Below, piece after piece: positions 24,760 through 36,208 of a stretch of DNA of 64,000 nt. Each line of letters opens with the position of its first letter. The first letter of the stretch is position 1. This DNA comes from Mercurialis annua (taxonomy: Eukaryota > Streptophyta > Magnoliopsida > Malpighiales > Euphorbiaceae), in assembly GCF_937616625.2 (NCBI RefSeq), contig NC_065573.1, positions 17,995,001 to 18,059,000 of the forward strand. The letters run 5' to 3'. The position numbers were made by a program, and so were the translations under genes. The notes under the pieces are model-generated. The model was given only the letters and a program-made list of their open reading frames with translations. It was not told the origin of the DNA and did no database searches.

Positions 24760-27294
24760 TGTCACGATCCGAAATCTCGAGCCGCAACTGGCGCTAGGGA
24801 ACGGGAATGGTAGTTCCAAAACCCGTAGCAAGCCTTTAAAAGAACACAAAAACACAGTAAATTTGTTTTTTCGGAAGCTTCCTTGTAAAACATATACATA
24901 CATCCATACGAACATATACCAAATGATTTCGTACAAACCACACAAGGTTTTGATGTATATAACGTCCGTTCAAAACCTGAAAACAATATACATATAGGAA
25001 CCTAAGCCTTACCGTGCGATATCATACAATCCAGCACAGCCCGTTCCATCATAAAATCAAACGGTTTTACAGCGGAAAATACACAACGTTCATATACATC
25101 AGAGTAAGCACAAAACATTTAAACACCGTTTGTTAAACATATACAAACTAGGACTTGACTCTACTGCAACACTACTGATCATGTACATACGTCAGACTTC
25201 TGGAACAAGGATTGAAGTCCGGTTTACCAAAAACTAGACACCTGCACCAAACATTGTGGGGGGTCAGTCGAGACTAAGTGAGTTCATTAGTTTACGTACA
25301 AGTATTTATTAAAACATTCAAATCAATGCATAAGACATTCAAACGTATGTATCCATGTATAAGCATTTCAGATGAAACCCTACAAGACAACCACAGTAAG
25401 GTTTTGGTTCTTACGTACGTACAAAATAATACAAAAAGGCCGCGAGCGAATCACCGCCGCCTTAATTCTGTATAGGGTAGTTAGGTCGCGAGCGTATCAC
25501 TATCGCCTTAGGGTTACCCGTTAAGTTCAGGTATCCAGGCTGTGAGCAAATCACAAACACCTCCTGACTTAACACTTACACACGGTCATACACATGTTCG
25601 TATCTAGGACACAACTGGCTATCACATATCCTATTGACACCCAATGGGTAGTTGTAACCCATTGTTTCATCGGTCTATACTGGTTTCAAATTATGATGCG
25701 TGCATTTCAAAACAAGCAACCATTTAAAATGATGCTATGTAAGTATTAACACATTTCCATAAAAGAAATGCATTTTTAAAATACTATATATGTAAATGAT
25801 TCCACATAGTAAACTCACAGTGCTATCCCCAAAAAATTCGATAATAGCGTAAGCTCCCCGAGCTCCTGGCTTGCTAAAAAATTGATCTGCCAAACCTATC
25901 ACATAGATATCGAGTTAATACTTAACTCGGTAGATACCATATAATTCAGAGAAAACACGAATACGTCTTGCTATATTAGTCGTATCTAACAAAGATATCA
26001 AACTAACTCGATAAACTTAACTCTATCGAGAAAGGTCACTAATGACCTAAGCAAAACCAAGTTATATCTCGGCTTATTGCTTAGCCATATTTTAATCAAA
26101 CAACTAAGCAATACGACTTAGTCGTAGCTTAAAACATCTTTAAAATCTTTAAAACGTTTTGCTTGAAACCTCGCTTTTCTCACATCTTTAAAACATTTTT
26201 CCAAACATCAAATAACCAAACCCCATTTGGCTTTCAAAATGTGTTATTGATACACTTTTCACATGTCAAAATCATCATATAAAAACTTCAAAACCATATT
26301 TAAAACATTTCAAACTTAAGTTGTCCATATTGGTAAAACTGCTACGTGCAACAAAATGTTTTGATTTATTCGAGCCATTTAGAGGCCGAATCCGCAGAAA
26401 CTAAAACCTAGACAATTTTTGCCAACAGCCTTAAGTTTCCTTACCAACAAACAGAACTTAATTCGGAGCTGCATAACTCGAGATATTGCCCACACAATAT
26501 CCCTATTTCTGCATCAAAATTTCCAGCAACGATACCAAACATTCATTAATCAAAAACTCATCCTAATTCACTCATATTCAGCTCTATCATCATCAAGCTA
26601 ATGCCTAAGCCATAGTTATCAAGCTTAATGAAAGCTTTGTCTATGGCCGAACCATATCTTAGCATATCATACTCAATTACTCATCCAAACAACACATATA
26701 CCAATCCTAAAACTCAAAACAAACATCATACACACCATAGCAAACCATAACACCAAACTCAAATCAAAAACTTAATATTTCTATCCACAAAAATTCATCA
26801 ACCAACCAACAAACTTCAAAATTAAGAGGCAATAAATGATTACCTAAGCTTGATGATTAATTTGCCTCAAGAAAATAAGAGTTTGGTATAGTGGTGATGG
26901 TTGTTGCGGCAAAAGGAAGGAGAAGGAGTTGGGAATTTCTTTTATTTTCTCTCTATTTTTATTCAAATGTTATCTTAAATGAATAAGATAGGAAAACATC
27001 CCATTAAGCCCTCCCTCTTTTGCCTTCTTACTCCTTTTAATAAATTAAAAATCTATTGTAATTTATTTAACATTTCGACGTACTTAATTATCGAGACGAC
27101 TTCGGAAAATCCTTTTCCGAAAAATCTTTACTTATTCTTAATAATAAAAATTTATCTTATAAATTATTGTTATTCCTCGACATATCTTTAAAAAAATTCA
27201 TGTCGGTGTCCAATTTCGATCTATTTAACCCAAATTACGAAATTTTAGGATCCGTGGCCCAATCCGATGCCTTAATATTTTCAGGGTTATTACA
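24760..27294 (-). mobile_element. Solo LTR (gypsy-like), 2.5 kb, TSD ATTTT
   Basis: The left end is TGTCACGATCC followed by the shared GGCGCTAGGGAACGGGAATG block and AACCCGTAGCAAGCC. The right end is CAGGGTTATTACA, so the minus-strand LTR starts TGTAATAACCC. ATTTT precedes GTCACG (24756-24760) and follows the right end (27295-27299). One T of the run seems to have been lost at the left junction. No internal domain is attached. Frames inside (24754-24986, 25278-25475, 26419-26601, 26979-27191) are not genes. Confidence 0.75.
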
Positions 27295-27599
27295 ATTTTA
27301 AAGAGCATCTTCTATAAAATAAAGAGTTAATTACACAAAAAATAGAATGTACCTAAAATATCCCATTAATACGATTGAGGTTTCTGTTTTTAAAGAATAT
27401 AATTTCCATTTTTTGTTTTTGATTTTTAGGTTTTCTATTTTTGATATTTACTTTTTCTATTATTGTTCCATTCTTCAATTAAAATCGCATCCATTACTAA
27501 TCCTAATCTCATATCTCAACTCTTCATCTTCAATCAAAATCTCAGCCACTTCAAACCCCTCTCCTTTGTTTAATCGTCACCACACCATAAAGGCTTCCA

Positions 27600-27960
27600 A
27601 TTCCTGAGTCATTTGTGCCGTCGTAAGCCTGCCGCCATCGCCCACTATCGCCACAGTCCGTTTATAACACCATCTCCTTCTTCAGTCTTTCTTTCGGTCT
27701 TTGTCAAACGTCGTAGCCGCTCTCTGCCCCGTTTTTGCTTTCGCTCCATTCCTTTGCTCTGCCGCTTCTGTTGCGTTATGTCGTAGCCGCTCCCCGATTT
27801 TTGCTTGTTTTGTTCAAGCTGTTGTTGTGGATTTCCAAGCTGCTGTGAGTCTTGAAGGAGAAACGGTCAGAGATGGAGGACCTGCTGCTGCCATGATGAA
27901 CAAATCGAAATCAGAGACGAGATTCGCGAAGCAACAACAAGTTTTTGATTTGTAATTTTG
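27600..27960 (+). other. GC-rich segment inside the Harbinger-like element, unassigned
   Basis: This stretch has many GCCGC, TCGCC and CTGCTGC strings and stands out in AT-rich DNA. A frame at 27701-27955 starts within it but has no recognisable domain, and the upstream codons contain stops. It may be a captured piece of a host gene or 5' leader. Confidence 0.3.
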
Positions 27961-28079
27961 TGATCAGGTATTTTTGTTGGTCAACTAATGGTTAACCAAT
28001 AATTTTAGGTTTGAAAAAAGATAGGTTTATTTCTGACGGTTGAAGTTGCAGTGGTAAAGGGCGGAGAGGTTTGTAATAG

Positions 28080-28480
28080 AATTTCCAACTAATTTAATAT
28101 AAATGGAGGTTTGAATTTGTAATAGTTTTGTTGTTGGTTAACCAATGGACTAATGGTACACCAATAACCTTATTTTAGTACATTGTTAGTAGACGGTGGG
28201 TTAATCGTTGGTAAACTTGTAATAATTTTGATTTTAAATATATGATTAATAAATCGGTTGTAAACTGTTTGGTAAACTTGAATTTTGTATTTTAAACAAA
28301 CTATACTTTTAAAAATTAATAATTTTTGTTTTTAGAATACCGTTAGTGAACTGTGAGTAAACCGCTGATAAAGTTATAGTTAATCAGTTTTTAGTATATC
28401 GTTAAAAAATAGTAAACTTGAATTGTACATATAAAACATAAATTATTTTCTAGTTACACCCTTAGTAACCTGTTAGTATA
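28080..28480. repeat. Degenerate GTTGGTTAACCAA / TAAACTGTT-type repeats
   Basis: Words such as GGTTAACCAA, GGTAAACTTG and GTAAACCG recur at irregular spacing. No coding frame is present. The repeats resemble the longer array at 29690-30260. Confidence 0.4.
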
Positions 28481-29270
28481 CAGTTGGTTAACCAAAATCG
28501 TATTTCTAAAATTAAAATAATATTTTAGAGAATAATAAAAATTATTTTTGCAAAAACAAAAAAGTACAAATTGTATTTTTCAAAAACAAACTTTGAGTTA
28601 GTATTTTTTAGAATATTTTATTTTTCTTTAGTATGTATCAAAAAATGTTTAAAATAAAGAGCATCTTAAAGATAGAGAGCAATATACCTAATTTTGCTCA
28701 AAAAGACTTTTTGATATTAATTGTTCAGTTTATTTTATTTTTTGAATAAAAATAAAAATAAAAATATTAATAATATTAATTTAACACTTTCTAAATTATT
28801 TTATTTTATTTTTATAAAAAATAATAAAATATTAAATATTAATATTGATAATGTAAATTTATTTTTATTTTTTTATTACTAATATATATTTTTAATTAAT
28901 AATACAATTTATTTTTATTTTTATTAATAATATAAAGAAAAACATTACATTTAAAATAAGAATAACTAATTTTTTTAAAATTTTAAATCTTATCTTTTAA
29001 AAAATAGAGTATAAAATGAAAATGACTCTCTATATGTGGAAACTCATTTACACTTTCTACTCTAAATTTTAAGAATAAAGAGTTCACTAGACTTCCATTT
29101 TATTATTAAACTCTTTAAAATAAGAAAAATTTACAGAAAAGACTCTAATTATAAATTTATTTTCTCTTATTATTGTAATTTTGAAAATTTATTATTCTAC
29201 TCTTTAATATTTTTAGTTGTACTCTAATTATGTATATTTTTTATTTATAAAAATACATAATTTCAATATC

Positions 29271-29455
29271 TTCACTTTTTTTTCCTCATTTTTTTTCCTC
29301 TCTTTTTTCTTCTTTTTTTTCTCACATCTTTTTTTTCTCTTTTTTTCTTCTCTTTCATCTTTTTCTCTTTTCTTCTTCTTTCATTTCTTCTTTTTGTCGT
29401 CTTCCTCTTATTCTTTTCTCTGTAATTTTTTTTCCTCTTAATAAAATTTCTTAGC
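29271..29455 (+). repeat. Poly-pyrimidine (TTTTC/TTCTT) tract
   Basis: About 180 bp of almost pure T and C on the plus strand. The open frames on both strands here (29217-29457) are low-complexity products of the tract and not genes. Confidence 0.8.
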
Positions 29456-29679
29456 AAATATTATTTATATTTTCTATAATTCATCTAATACTTTCGATAT
29501 ATAAACAAAATATCTCAAATCCGAAACAAATAAAAATTTGTCGATGAAAAAATAGATCATATTTGTCTCAAAAAAGTTGAAGTAACGATTATGACCTCGC
29601 CACTACCTTATCCACTTATTTCGGATCTTCTTTTTCCTCTTTTTTTATATGTTAATTGATAATTTTGTGAATATTTCTT

Positions 29680-30270
29680 TGCAACTATTATAAACTGTTT
29701 GAAACTGTTTTAGAAAAACATTGCAATTGTGTTTTTAAAATATGAAAAAAGTGTTTGAAACCCTTTTACAAACTGTATTTTGAAAATATTTAAAAACTGT
29801 TCTTAAAAATTTTGTAATGTTTTTGAAGTTGTTCTTTTTGAAACTATTTGAAACCTTTATAAACTATTTGAAACTGGTTTTAGAGAATGTTCTAGAGACT
29901 GTTTAAATTTGTGTTTAGAACCACTTGAAACCTTTCTAAACTCTTTGAAACTTTTGTAAATTGTTTGAAACTGTTTCAAATAATTTTGTAAAATGTTTGA
30001 AACCCTTTTATAAATTGTATTTTAAAAACTTTATAAACAGTTTTGAAAATTTTGTAATCTGTTTGAAACTATTTCTTTTTTTTAAACTGTGTGAAACCAT
30101 TGTAAATTCTTTAAAAAAATTATAAATTGTTTGAAATTGTTTAAGGTATTTGTAAATTATTTGAAACTTTTTTGTATACTATTTGAAACTATTGTATAAA
30201 CTAAAAAAAAAACAGTTGCAACACTATGTTTAAAAAACCTTTTAAAACCGTTTGAAACCGTTTTAAATAT
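29680..30270. repeat. Degenerate array of AAACTGTTTGAAAC words
   Basis: GTTTGAAAC, TTTGTAAA and AAACTGTTT words are repeated dozens of times with drifting spacing of roughly 20-35 bp. The array lies inside the Harbinger-like element and ends before a (GAA)n run at 30520-30546. Confidence 0.65.
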
Positions 30271-30742
30271 ATTTTCAATTAAAAAAATAAATTAATAGTT
30301 TACAGTTTTATTTCTTTTTTTTAAAAGGTTAGGATTGTTAGATCTAAATTTGAAGCAATTTGATTACGAATTTAAAATTCGAGCGGATCGAAAACTAAAT
30401 TTGAAATTCGCTATAAATTTTCAAGAAATAATGATAGAATTAGAAAAATCAATTTTTTGAATGTTATAACCTAAAAAAATTGAATTAAATTGCTAAATTG
30501 TTTTTTTTTTGTTGAATTCGAAGAAGAAGAAGAAGAAGAAGAAGAACTAAAACATATAAAATATAAATAGAGTATAAAAATAAACAGCAGAGTAAAAGAA
30601 TAAATGTCTAACACGCTAGGGTAGGTAAATCAAATTGAAATTTTGGAGTTGACAAATGCTAATATTTTCTCTTAAGTATTCTCCTAATATCTTTAAAATA
30701 AAGAGTTTGGCAATTATAAAGAGGCCTTTGTAGATGTTCTTA

Positions 30743-32210
30743 TATAATTTTGTTAAAAACTCACTTTATTACTTAGATTTTAGATAACTATTTAAGTAAT
30801 TTAACTTAAATTTTTAATTATTCTACTGAACCAAATTATAAAACTAACTTATTTTTCGACCAAACTTTACCAATAAATTTAAAAATTAAATCACGGATAA
30901 TAATCACAAAATTATTATCTCGGGACTTTTAATTTATTTTATATTAATTTTTCTCAGACCCCACTTTTTCAACCAAAAATTTTTAAATTCATTTCTTAAA
31001 TCCAATCATTTTAATGGACTTTTTCAAGTATTTAAATTCTCAATTCGAATTTAAATAATATTTTTCATGACCCCAACAAGCCGAGCGAGTGATTTGAGCA
31101 GCAACTTTTCTCGCGGTCCTGATCTGTTTTTCACCCACATTGTGCAAAGAAAAATAATAGAATTGAAGAGCATGTTGATAGCTTTGATTTGACATAAATT
31201 TCGATTTCAGAATAGAAAGATATGAGCTAGAGAAACTCGACGTAGCAAAAATTGTTTTTCTGAAATTTAAAATGATTAAATAAAACTTTAACCATATTCA
31301 GTCCGTATATAATTATAGAATGGATTGATTAAAAGTTCAGTTCAATCCTTCCTTATTTCGTATCTCCAACTGGTTCTTTTATTTTATTTTTACTTTAATT
31401 ATAATTAATTTTAACGAACCACTCATTTTTGAAAATTTCATATAAATAATCTATATATTCAAAATTTAAAATAACTACTTGTCATTTTGAAGGACTCTAT
31501 AATTATATTATTCATGGTTCAATTTTTAAATTTTAGTTATTTAAATAGATCGGAACCCATGATCTCAAAAAACTATTTACTTTCAGTTCTTGAACTTTTA
31601 TTTTTTTTAAACTCATTCATTATTTTTTTTAGAATATCCCTTTTATTCTTATTCATTATGTACATTTGACAATTTAGTTTAACAATTATTATTTATAAAT
31701 TCTTTAAAAAAAATCTTGCTCATATAATACAATTATTTTATGTACACTTAAATTTTGAATCAATTAAAATTATATATTTTACATGTAGTAGTTGATTTTA
31801 TTTAAATATGCCATTAAAGTTTTATTTATAAACTTTGATTTTATAATTTTTTTCATTAATTATTTATAATTATATATTTAATTTTTACATAAAAAAATCT
31901 AAAAATTTGGTATTATTTAAACATGTTATCATATTTTTTATTTTTAATATTATGTATTTTAATTTAAATAATTTATATTTATTATAATTAAAAAATACGA
32001 TATAACCCAGTTGAACCATGAATCCTGATGGGTCCGATTTTAAAAACATTGTTTTTTTAATACGATATTTAGAGATTCTTAATTACAAATAATAGAAATG
32101 TGTTAATCACTTTAATTAGCTATTATTTTATATTTTGATCACTATTGTTAATAATTTAATTAAGTAAATTAGAATATGAAAATAGAGTAATTATTAGAGA
32201 GTTTGCATGA
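30743..32210. other. AT-rich non-coding region
   Basis: No gene or clear element ends are seen. The region is dominated by A/T runs. The frame at 31487-31669 is hydrophobic only because of T-rich codons and has no recognisable domain. Confidence 0.4.
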
Positions 32211-32219
32211 TAATAGAAT

Positions 32220-32613
32220 GACCTAATTACTTAAAAAAATCTCATCTTGTAATATTTTTTCGTTTATACCATGACCTAGAAAAAAGTTCATTTGTACCCT
32301 TTTTTTGATTTTTCATTTTCAACTCTACCCTAAAGCACTAAATTGAACTTTTTTTTATTTAGAAAAAGCTTAAAATAATCGTTCATTTTTTTAACTTATT
32401 TATATTTTTTCAAATAAAAAAAAGATGATATAACCCTTATATTTAATTATCTTTAATGTTTTCATCCTTTAATTAATTAAATTGCCAAAAAATAAAATTT
32501 TGGGGTACAATTGAAAACGAAAAATCAAAAAAAGGGTACAAATGAACTTTTTCCTAGGTCAGGGTATAAACAAAAAATTGTTTCAAGGTGGGGTTTTTTT
32601 AAGTAATTAGGCC
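32220..32613. mobile_element. Foldback MITE, Mutator-like, 394 bp, TSD TAATAGAAT
   Basis: The ends GACCTAATTACTTAAAAAAA and, inverted, GGCCTAATTACTTAAAAAAA lead long pairing arms that include ATGACCTAGAAAAAAGTTC. An exact 9-bp duplication TAATAGAAT flanks it (32211-32219 and 32614-32622). It shares internal words (TATAAACAAAAAA, TTTTTCCTAGGTCAGGGT) with the copy at 40406-40783, so the two are close family members. Confidence 0.9.
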
Positions 32614-33076
32614 TAATAGAATTATGGGTATTGCATAAATATAAATTAAAGTAAATACTCCCTCTGTCCCACTTAAAAAGGGACATATCTTTTTTACACA
32701 TAGACTAAAAAAATAATGACTCTTGACTTTTTTTATTTTACCTCTATTAATTATGAGAAAATAACAAAAAAGTCATATATCACAATTCTTTTTCACCAAT
32801 TACCATCTTAATTAGGGTTATTTTTTTATTACCATTATTATATCAATTAATATCATAAAACTCATTTACTTTTCAATTAGTACCATCTTCCACAAGCTTA
32901 CACATGTCCAAGAATAAACATATGTTGCTTGTGGCAGTTTTTTAATTTTCTCTCTCCTCTCACACGTGTCCAATACCTTCATCTTCCTCTACTGCATCTT
33001 TCATTTTTTTTCTATTTGCTTCTCCTTTTGACTTAGTCTGTGACAAATCAAACAATGGATTGTAAAATTACAACAA

Positions 33077-33226
33077 TCATTTTTTATAATTATTAAGCAC
33101 CCTTTTGTAGAGAGCTTCACGTTTAAGGAATGGATTGTTCATCTCCACCACGTCGTCTCCATCTACCATTTTACCCTTACTTTTCATCAAAATCCCCAAT
33201 TTATCCTTCCTCTTCTCTACCACCAT
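33077..33226 (-). other. Small open frame (49 codons) in the Stowaway-like element, possible captured fragment
   Basis: From an ATG at 33226 a frame runs to a TGA at 33077, giving a charged, lysine- and glutamate-rich peptide that starts MVVEKRKDKLG and ends NNYKK. Its composition looks more protein-like than the surrounding AT-rich frames, but I recognise no family. It may be a captured exon or chance. Confidence 0.25.
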
Positions 33227-33548
33227 CTTCACTTTAACTCTCTGTATATATAATTGATTAACACAAATTTTAAATACTTTTATGCTATATTTTCACTTTA
33301 TGTACAAATTGCCTATATATGCATAATTTTTACTCCAGGCTCTATCGATTAATAAGATGTTTGATTAATTACTTCTAATGCAAATTATCAAAAAGTTATA
33401 TATATATATATATATATATATTTATTTATTTATTTAAAAAAAAGTTAATGACGCGTTGATGGTTTAATTTATATAATAAATACATGCATGATACATTTAT
33501 TAAAAAATAATCAAACATAAAATAAGGTATTTGAAAAATATTTTTAAA

Positions 33549-34390
33549 TAGATCATCGTCAAATTTAATATAACAGATACATCTCTGATATATATTTGAT
33601 ACATATCTGATACATCTCCGATAAATATTTGATACATATTTGACCGTTCAGACCCTCTTTCTTGTTTTTTCTATACGTCTACCTTTTTGTAGTTTTATTA
33701 CATATATTATTTATACATATTTGACACATCTCTAATATATATTTAATGCTCATGAAATGCATCTTTGCTCCTTGATCTATACTTGATATAGCTCCGATAC
33801 ATATCCAATACATCTCTGATACAAAATTTATACATAATAGATACATTTTAAATGTAATTAATAGATACATCTTCAACACATAATTTATACATGATAAATA
33901 CATTTCAAATTTTATTAGTAGATACATGTTTGATATATAATTTATACATGATAAATACATTTCAATTTAATTAATAGATACATGGTTGACACATAATTTA
34001 TACATGATAGTAACATTTTTAATTAAATTTATACATGATAGATAATTTTTTAAAATGTATTTAATAGTCACTGATACATAATTTATACATGATATATACA
34101 TTTTTTAAATGTATTAAATAGACACATTGTTGATATATGATTTATACATTATATGTACATTTTTTTACCACATAGTTTATACATGATATATATTTTCTAA
34201 ATATATTCAATAGATGCATATCTGATACATAAATGTAGATATATTTTTTACTACATAATTTATATACAATATATACATTTTTTAAATGCACAAGATACAT
34301 CGATGATATATATTTTTTACATGATAGATGTATTTTAAATGAACTGAAATCGATACATCGTTGATACATAATTTATAAATAATATATATG
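33549..34390. repeat. Tandem GATACAT-type array with a unit of about 58 bp
   Basis: From about 33826 a unit starting TTTATACATGATAAATACAT and ending in GATACAT...ACATAA is repeated roughly eight times with indels. Before it, looser GATACATNTNTGATA words fill 33549-33825. The minus-strand frames at 33679-33960 and 34142-34369 are periodic peptides produced by the repeat. The same word family occurs at 14782-15130 and 60900-62140. Confidence 0.75.
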
Positions 34391-35314
34391 CATCATATTT
34401 TACTTTAAGCCTTAATAAATTAATTTTAATATAATTAAAAAAGAAAACAACTGAATAGAAACTAAAATATAAAAGATTATATTTCAGGGCTAATTACATC
34501 TTAAATATAATTTTATAAAATAAATACCAAAAAAGCATTGCTCATTAGCTAAAAAAATTGCATGAGCATAAGAAAATAACGTTTATGCTCAAAAAAGCAT
34601 TGCTCACTAACCAGAAGTACTTCAATATTAGTTGGAACTAGTAGTAGCAGTGCCAGTAATGCGTGCAAAATTTGACGCGCGTCAGTTGATATGTATGATA
34701 AATAAGACAGTTTTGGGTGAGAATGTTATGTACGCGTGTCCTCTTTCTATTAAAATGGTATTGATGTAAACTCTTCCTATTTTATGGTAAGAATGATAAA
34801 TGTATGAGTTCAATGGTAATGGATGTAAATGTGTCCTATTTTTTGATATTTTTGTTATTTTCTCATTAATTAGTGTCTCATAGTTTGTGTGTAGAGTGTT
34901 AGCTTTAATTATAGAAAGAGAAAATGGGGATATAAGGGAGAATTCCTTGTAAAATGGCACAAAAACCATGATTTAGCCTTCTTATGCGGGACAAAAAAAT
35001 TGAAATATGTCCCTTCTTAAACAGGACAGAGGGAGTAATTTAATAGAAGTGGATTTCATTAGAAAATTTGAGACAAACCCTCATAGTTAGTACGAAAGTA
35101 CAGATAAACCCTTAAAACTATTTTTGAAAACAATTAAACCCCCTTCTATTTTCAAAATAGAATAAATAATATCCAACACCATAAGAACTGTTTATATATC
35201 TCTCATAAACATACAGAAAAAAAATTCAAAAATAACCTTAATATTTATAATATTTATCAATTTTATATTTATTGAATTTTTTCACCTCCTTCCTTTCAAA
35301 ACCATTAATTGAAA

Positions 35315-35622
35315 GTTTAATTACACTAAAAATCACCAACTTTCGCGTGTTTTGCATATTTAATATAAACATTTAATTTTGGTATAGTTAACACAAATTT
35401 TTCAATTTTTGCAATTAAGACAATGTTTACATTTCTTTGAAAACAGTGTCGTTTTACACCCAAAACAATGCCATTTTACAACCAAAATGGTGGTGCTTTA
35501 CATCCAAAATGATGCTGGTGGTTTAATTGCAAAAATTAAAAAATTCGTACTTTTTTGCCAAAATTAAAAGTCATGTTAAAAAGCCAAAACACGCGAAAGT
35601 TGGTGATTTCTTGTAATTGAAC
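35315..35622. mobile_element. Foldback MITE, about 310 bp
   Basis: The left arm GTTTAATTACACTAAAAATC, then ACCAACTTTCGCGTGTTTTG, pairs with the right arm, CACGCGAAAGTTGGTGATTT. The centre carries three variants of CAAAATGATGCC-type words (35445-35510). The ends resemble the Mutator-like foldback family, but I could not find a matching 9-bp flank, so the limits are approximate. Confidence 0.55.
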
Positions 35623-35639
35623 AACATTTAAAAATACAA

Positions 35640-36208
35640 AAAAAAACTACCAACCATAAGTGGCCTAAGGTTGGCTCGTCTTAGATTTGAAAGTTTTTTT
35701 TTTACAATGACGATCAAAACTTTAAATTTTATTTTTTAAATACAAACCTTCAATTTTTTATCAATTGCGACCAAAAATTTATATTAACTCTTTTTAAAAA
35801 TTAGACAATTTTTTAAAATTTAGTCGTACATTGATAAAAGATGCAAATGTTTGAATTTAAAAAATAAAACTCAACGTTTTAGTTACAATTGCAAAAACAA
35901 ACTTTCAAATTGGACATAATTATAAAAATTAAAAAATTGTCGTAACTGATAAAAGATGCAAAAATTTGGATTTAAAAAATAATTAGGCCAACATCTCATA
36001 TACTTGTTTTTCGTATTTGTACGGGCCAAATATAACACATTCTAATTGACCGGGTAGACCATATAGTTGTACTTACTCCGACTGCAACCCAACTCACCAG
36101 TATGGCTAACTCATGCAGCTTTGAATCAAATAAAAGTAAAGCCTCATACTCCTATAGTCTGAAAACTCTTATTGTATAGATTTTATATCTGACCTTGTTG
36201 AAATCTCA
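35640..36208. other. Downstream region of the FAX1-like gene; 3' UTR expected near 36030-36208
   Basis: From 36208 downward (minus strand) the sequence after the TGA stop is mixed-composition DNA typical of a 3' UTR, with an AATAAG string near 36170. The polyadenylation site cannot be fixed. Farther away (35690-35990) the DNA is AT-rich with repeated AAAATTGTCG/AACTTTCAA words and holds no gene. Confidence 0.35.

Larger units (their letters stand above)
24733..30739. mobile_element. Probable PIF/Harbinger-like element, about 3.5 kb net, hosting a solo LTR
   Basis: The left end GAGCATCTCTAATGG and the reverse complement of the right end, GAACATCTACAAAGG, are similar to each other and to GAGCATCTCCAATGG-type Harbinger ends. 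Both are flanked by TTA (24730-24732 and 30740-30742), the usual 3-bp target. AGAGCATCTT words recur inside (27302, 28659). The interior lacks a transposase that I can recognise. It includes a GC-rich stretch at 27610-27955, degenerate repeats and a poly-pyrimidine tract. It could instead be two or more adjacent elements. Confidence 0.45.
32658..35035. mobile_element. Large Stowaway-like (Tc1/mariner) non-autonomous element, 2.4 kb, TSD TA
   Basis: The left end CTCCCTCTGTCCCACTTAAA and the reverse complement of the right end, CTCCCTCTGTCCTGTTTAA, are the classical Stowaway terminal form. TA dinucleotides flank both ends (32656-32657 and 35036-35037). Inner arms also pair (for example ATTATGAGAAAATAACAAAAA near 32750 with its complement near 34860). 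At 2.4 kb it is far longer than ordinary Stowaway MITEs, because the centre holds a tandem array. No mariner transposase is seen. Confidence 0.7.

Noticed and set aside
29217..29457. Serine/phenylalanine-rich and lysine/arginine-rich frames
   Set aside because: They are translations of a poly-pyrimidine tract and its complement.
33679..34369. Minus-strand frames with repeating MYLSCINY-type peptides, which look like a repeat protein
   Set aside because: The periodicity comes from the DNA tandem array; the peptides have no start context or family likeness and several frames are open at once.
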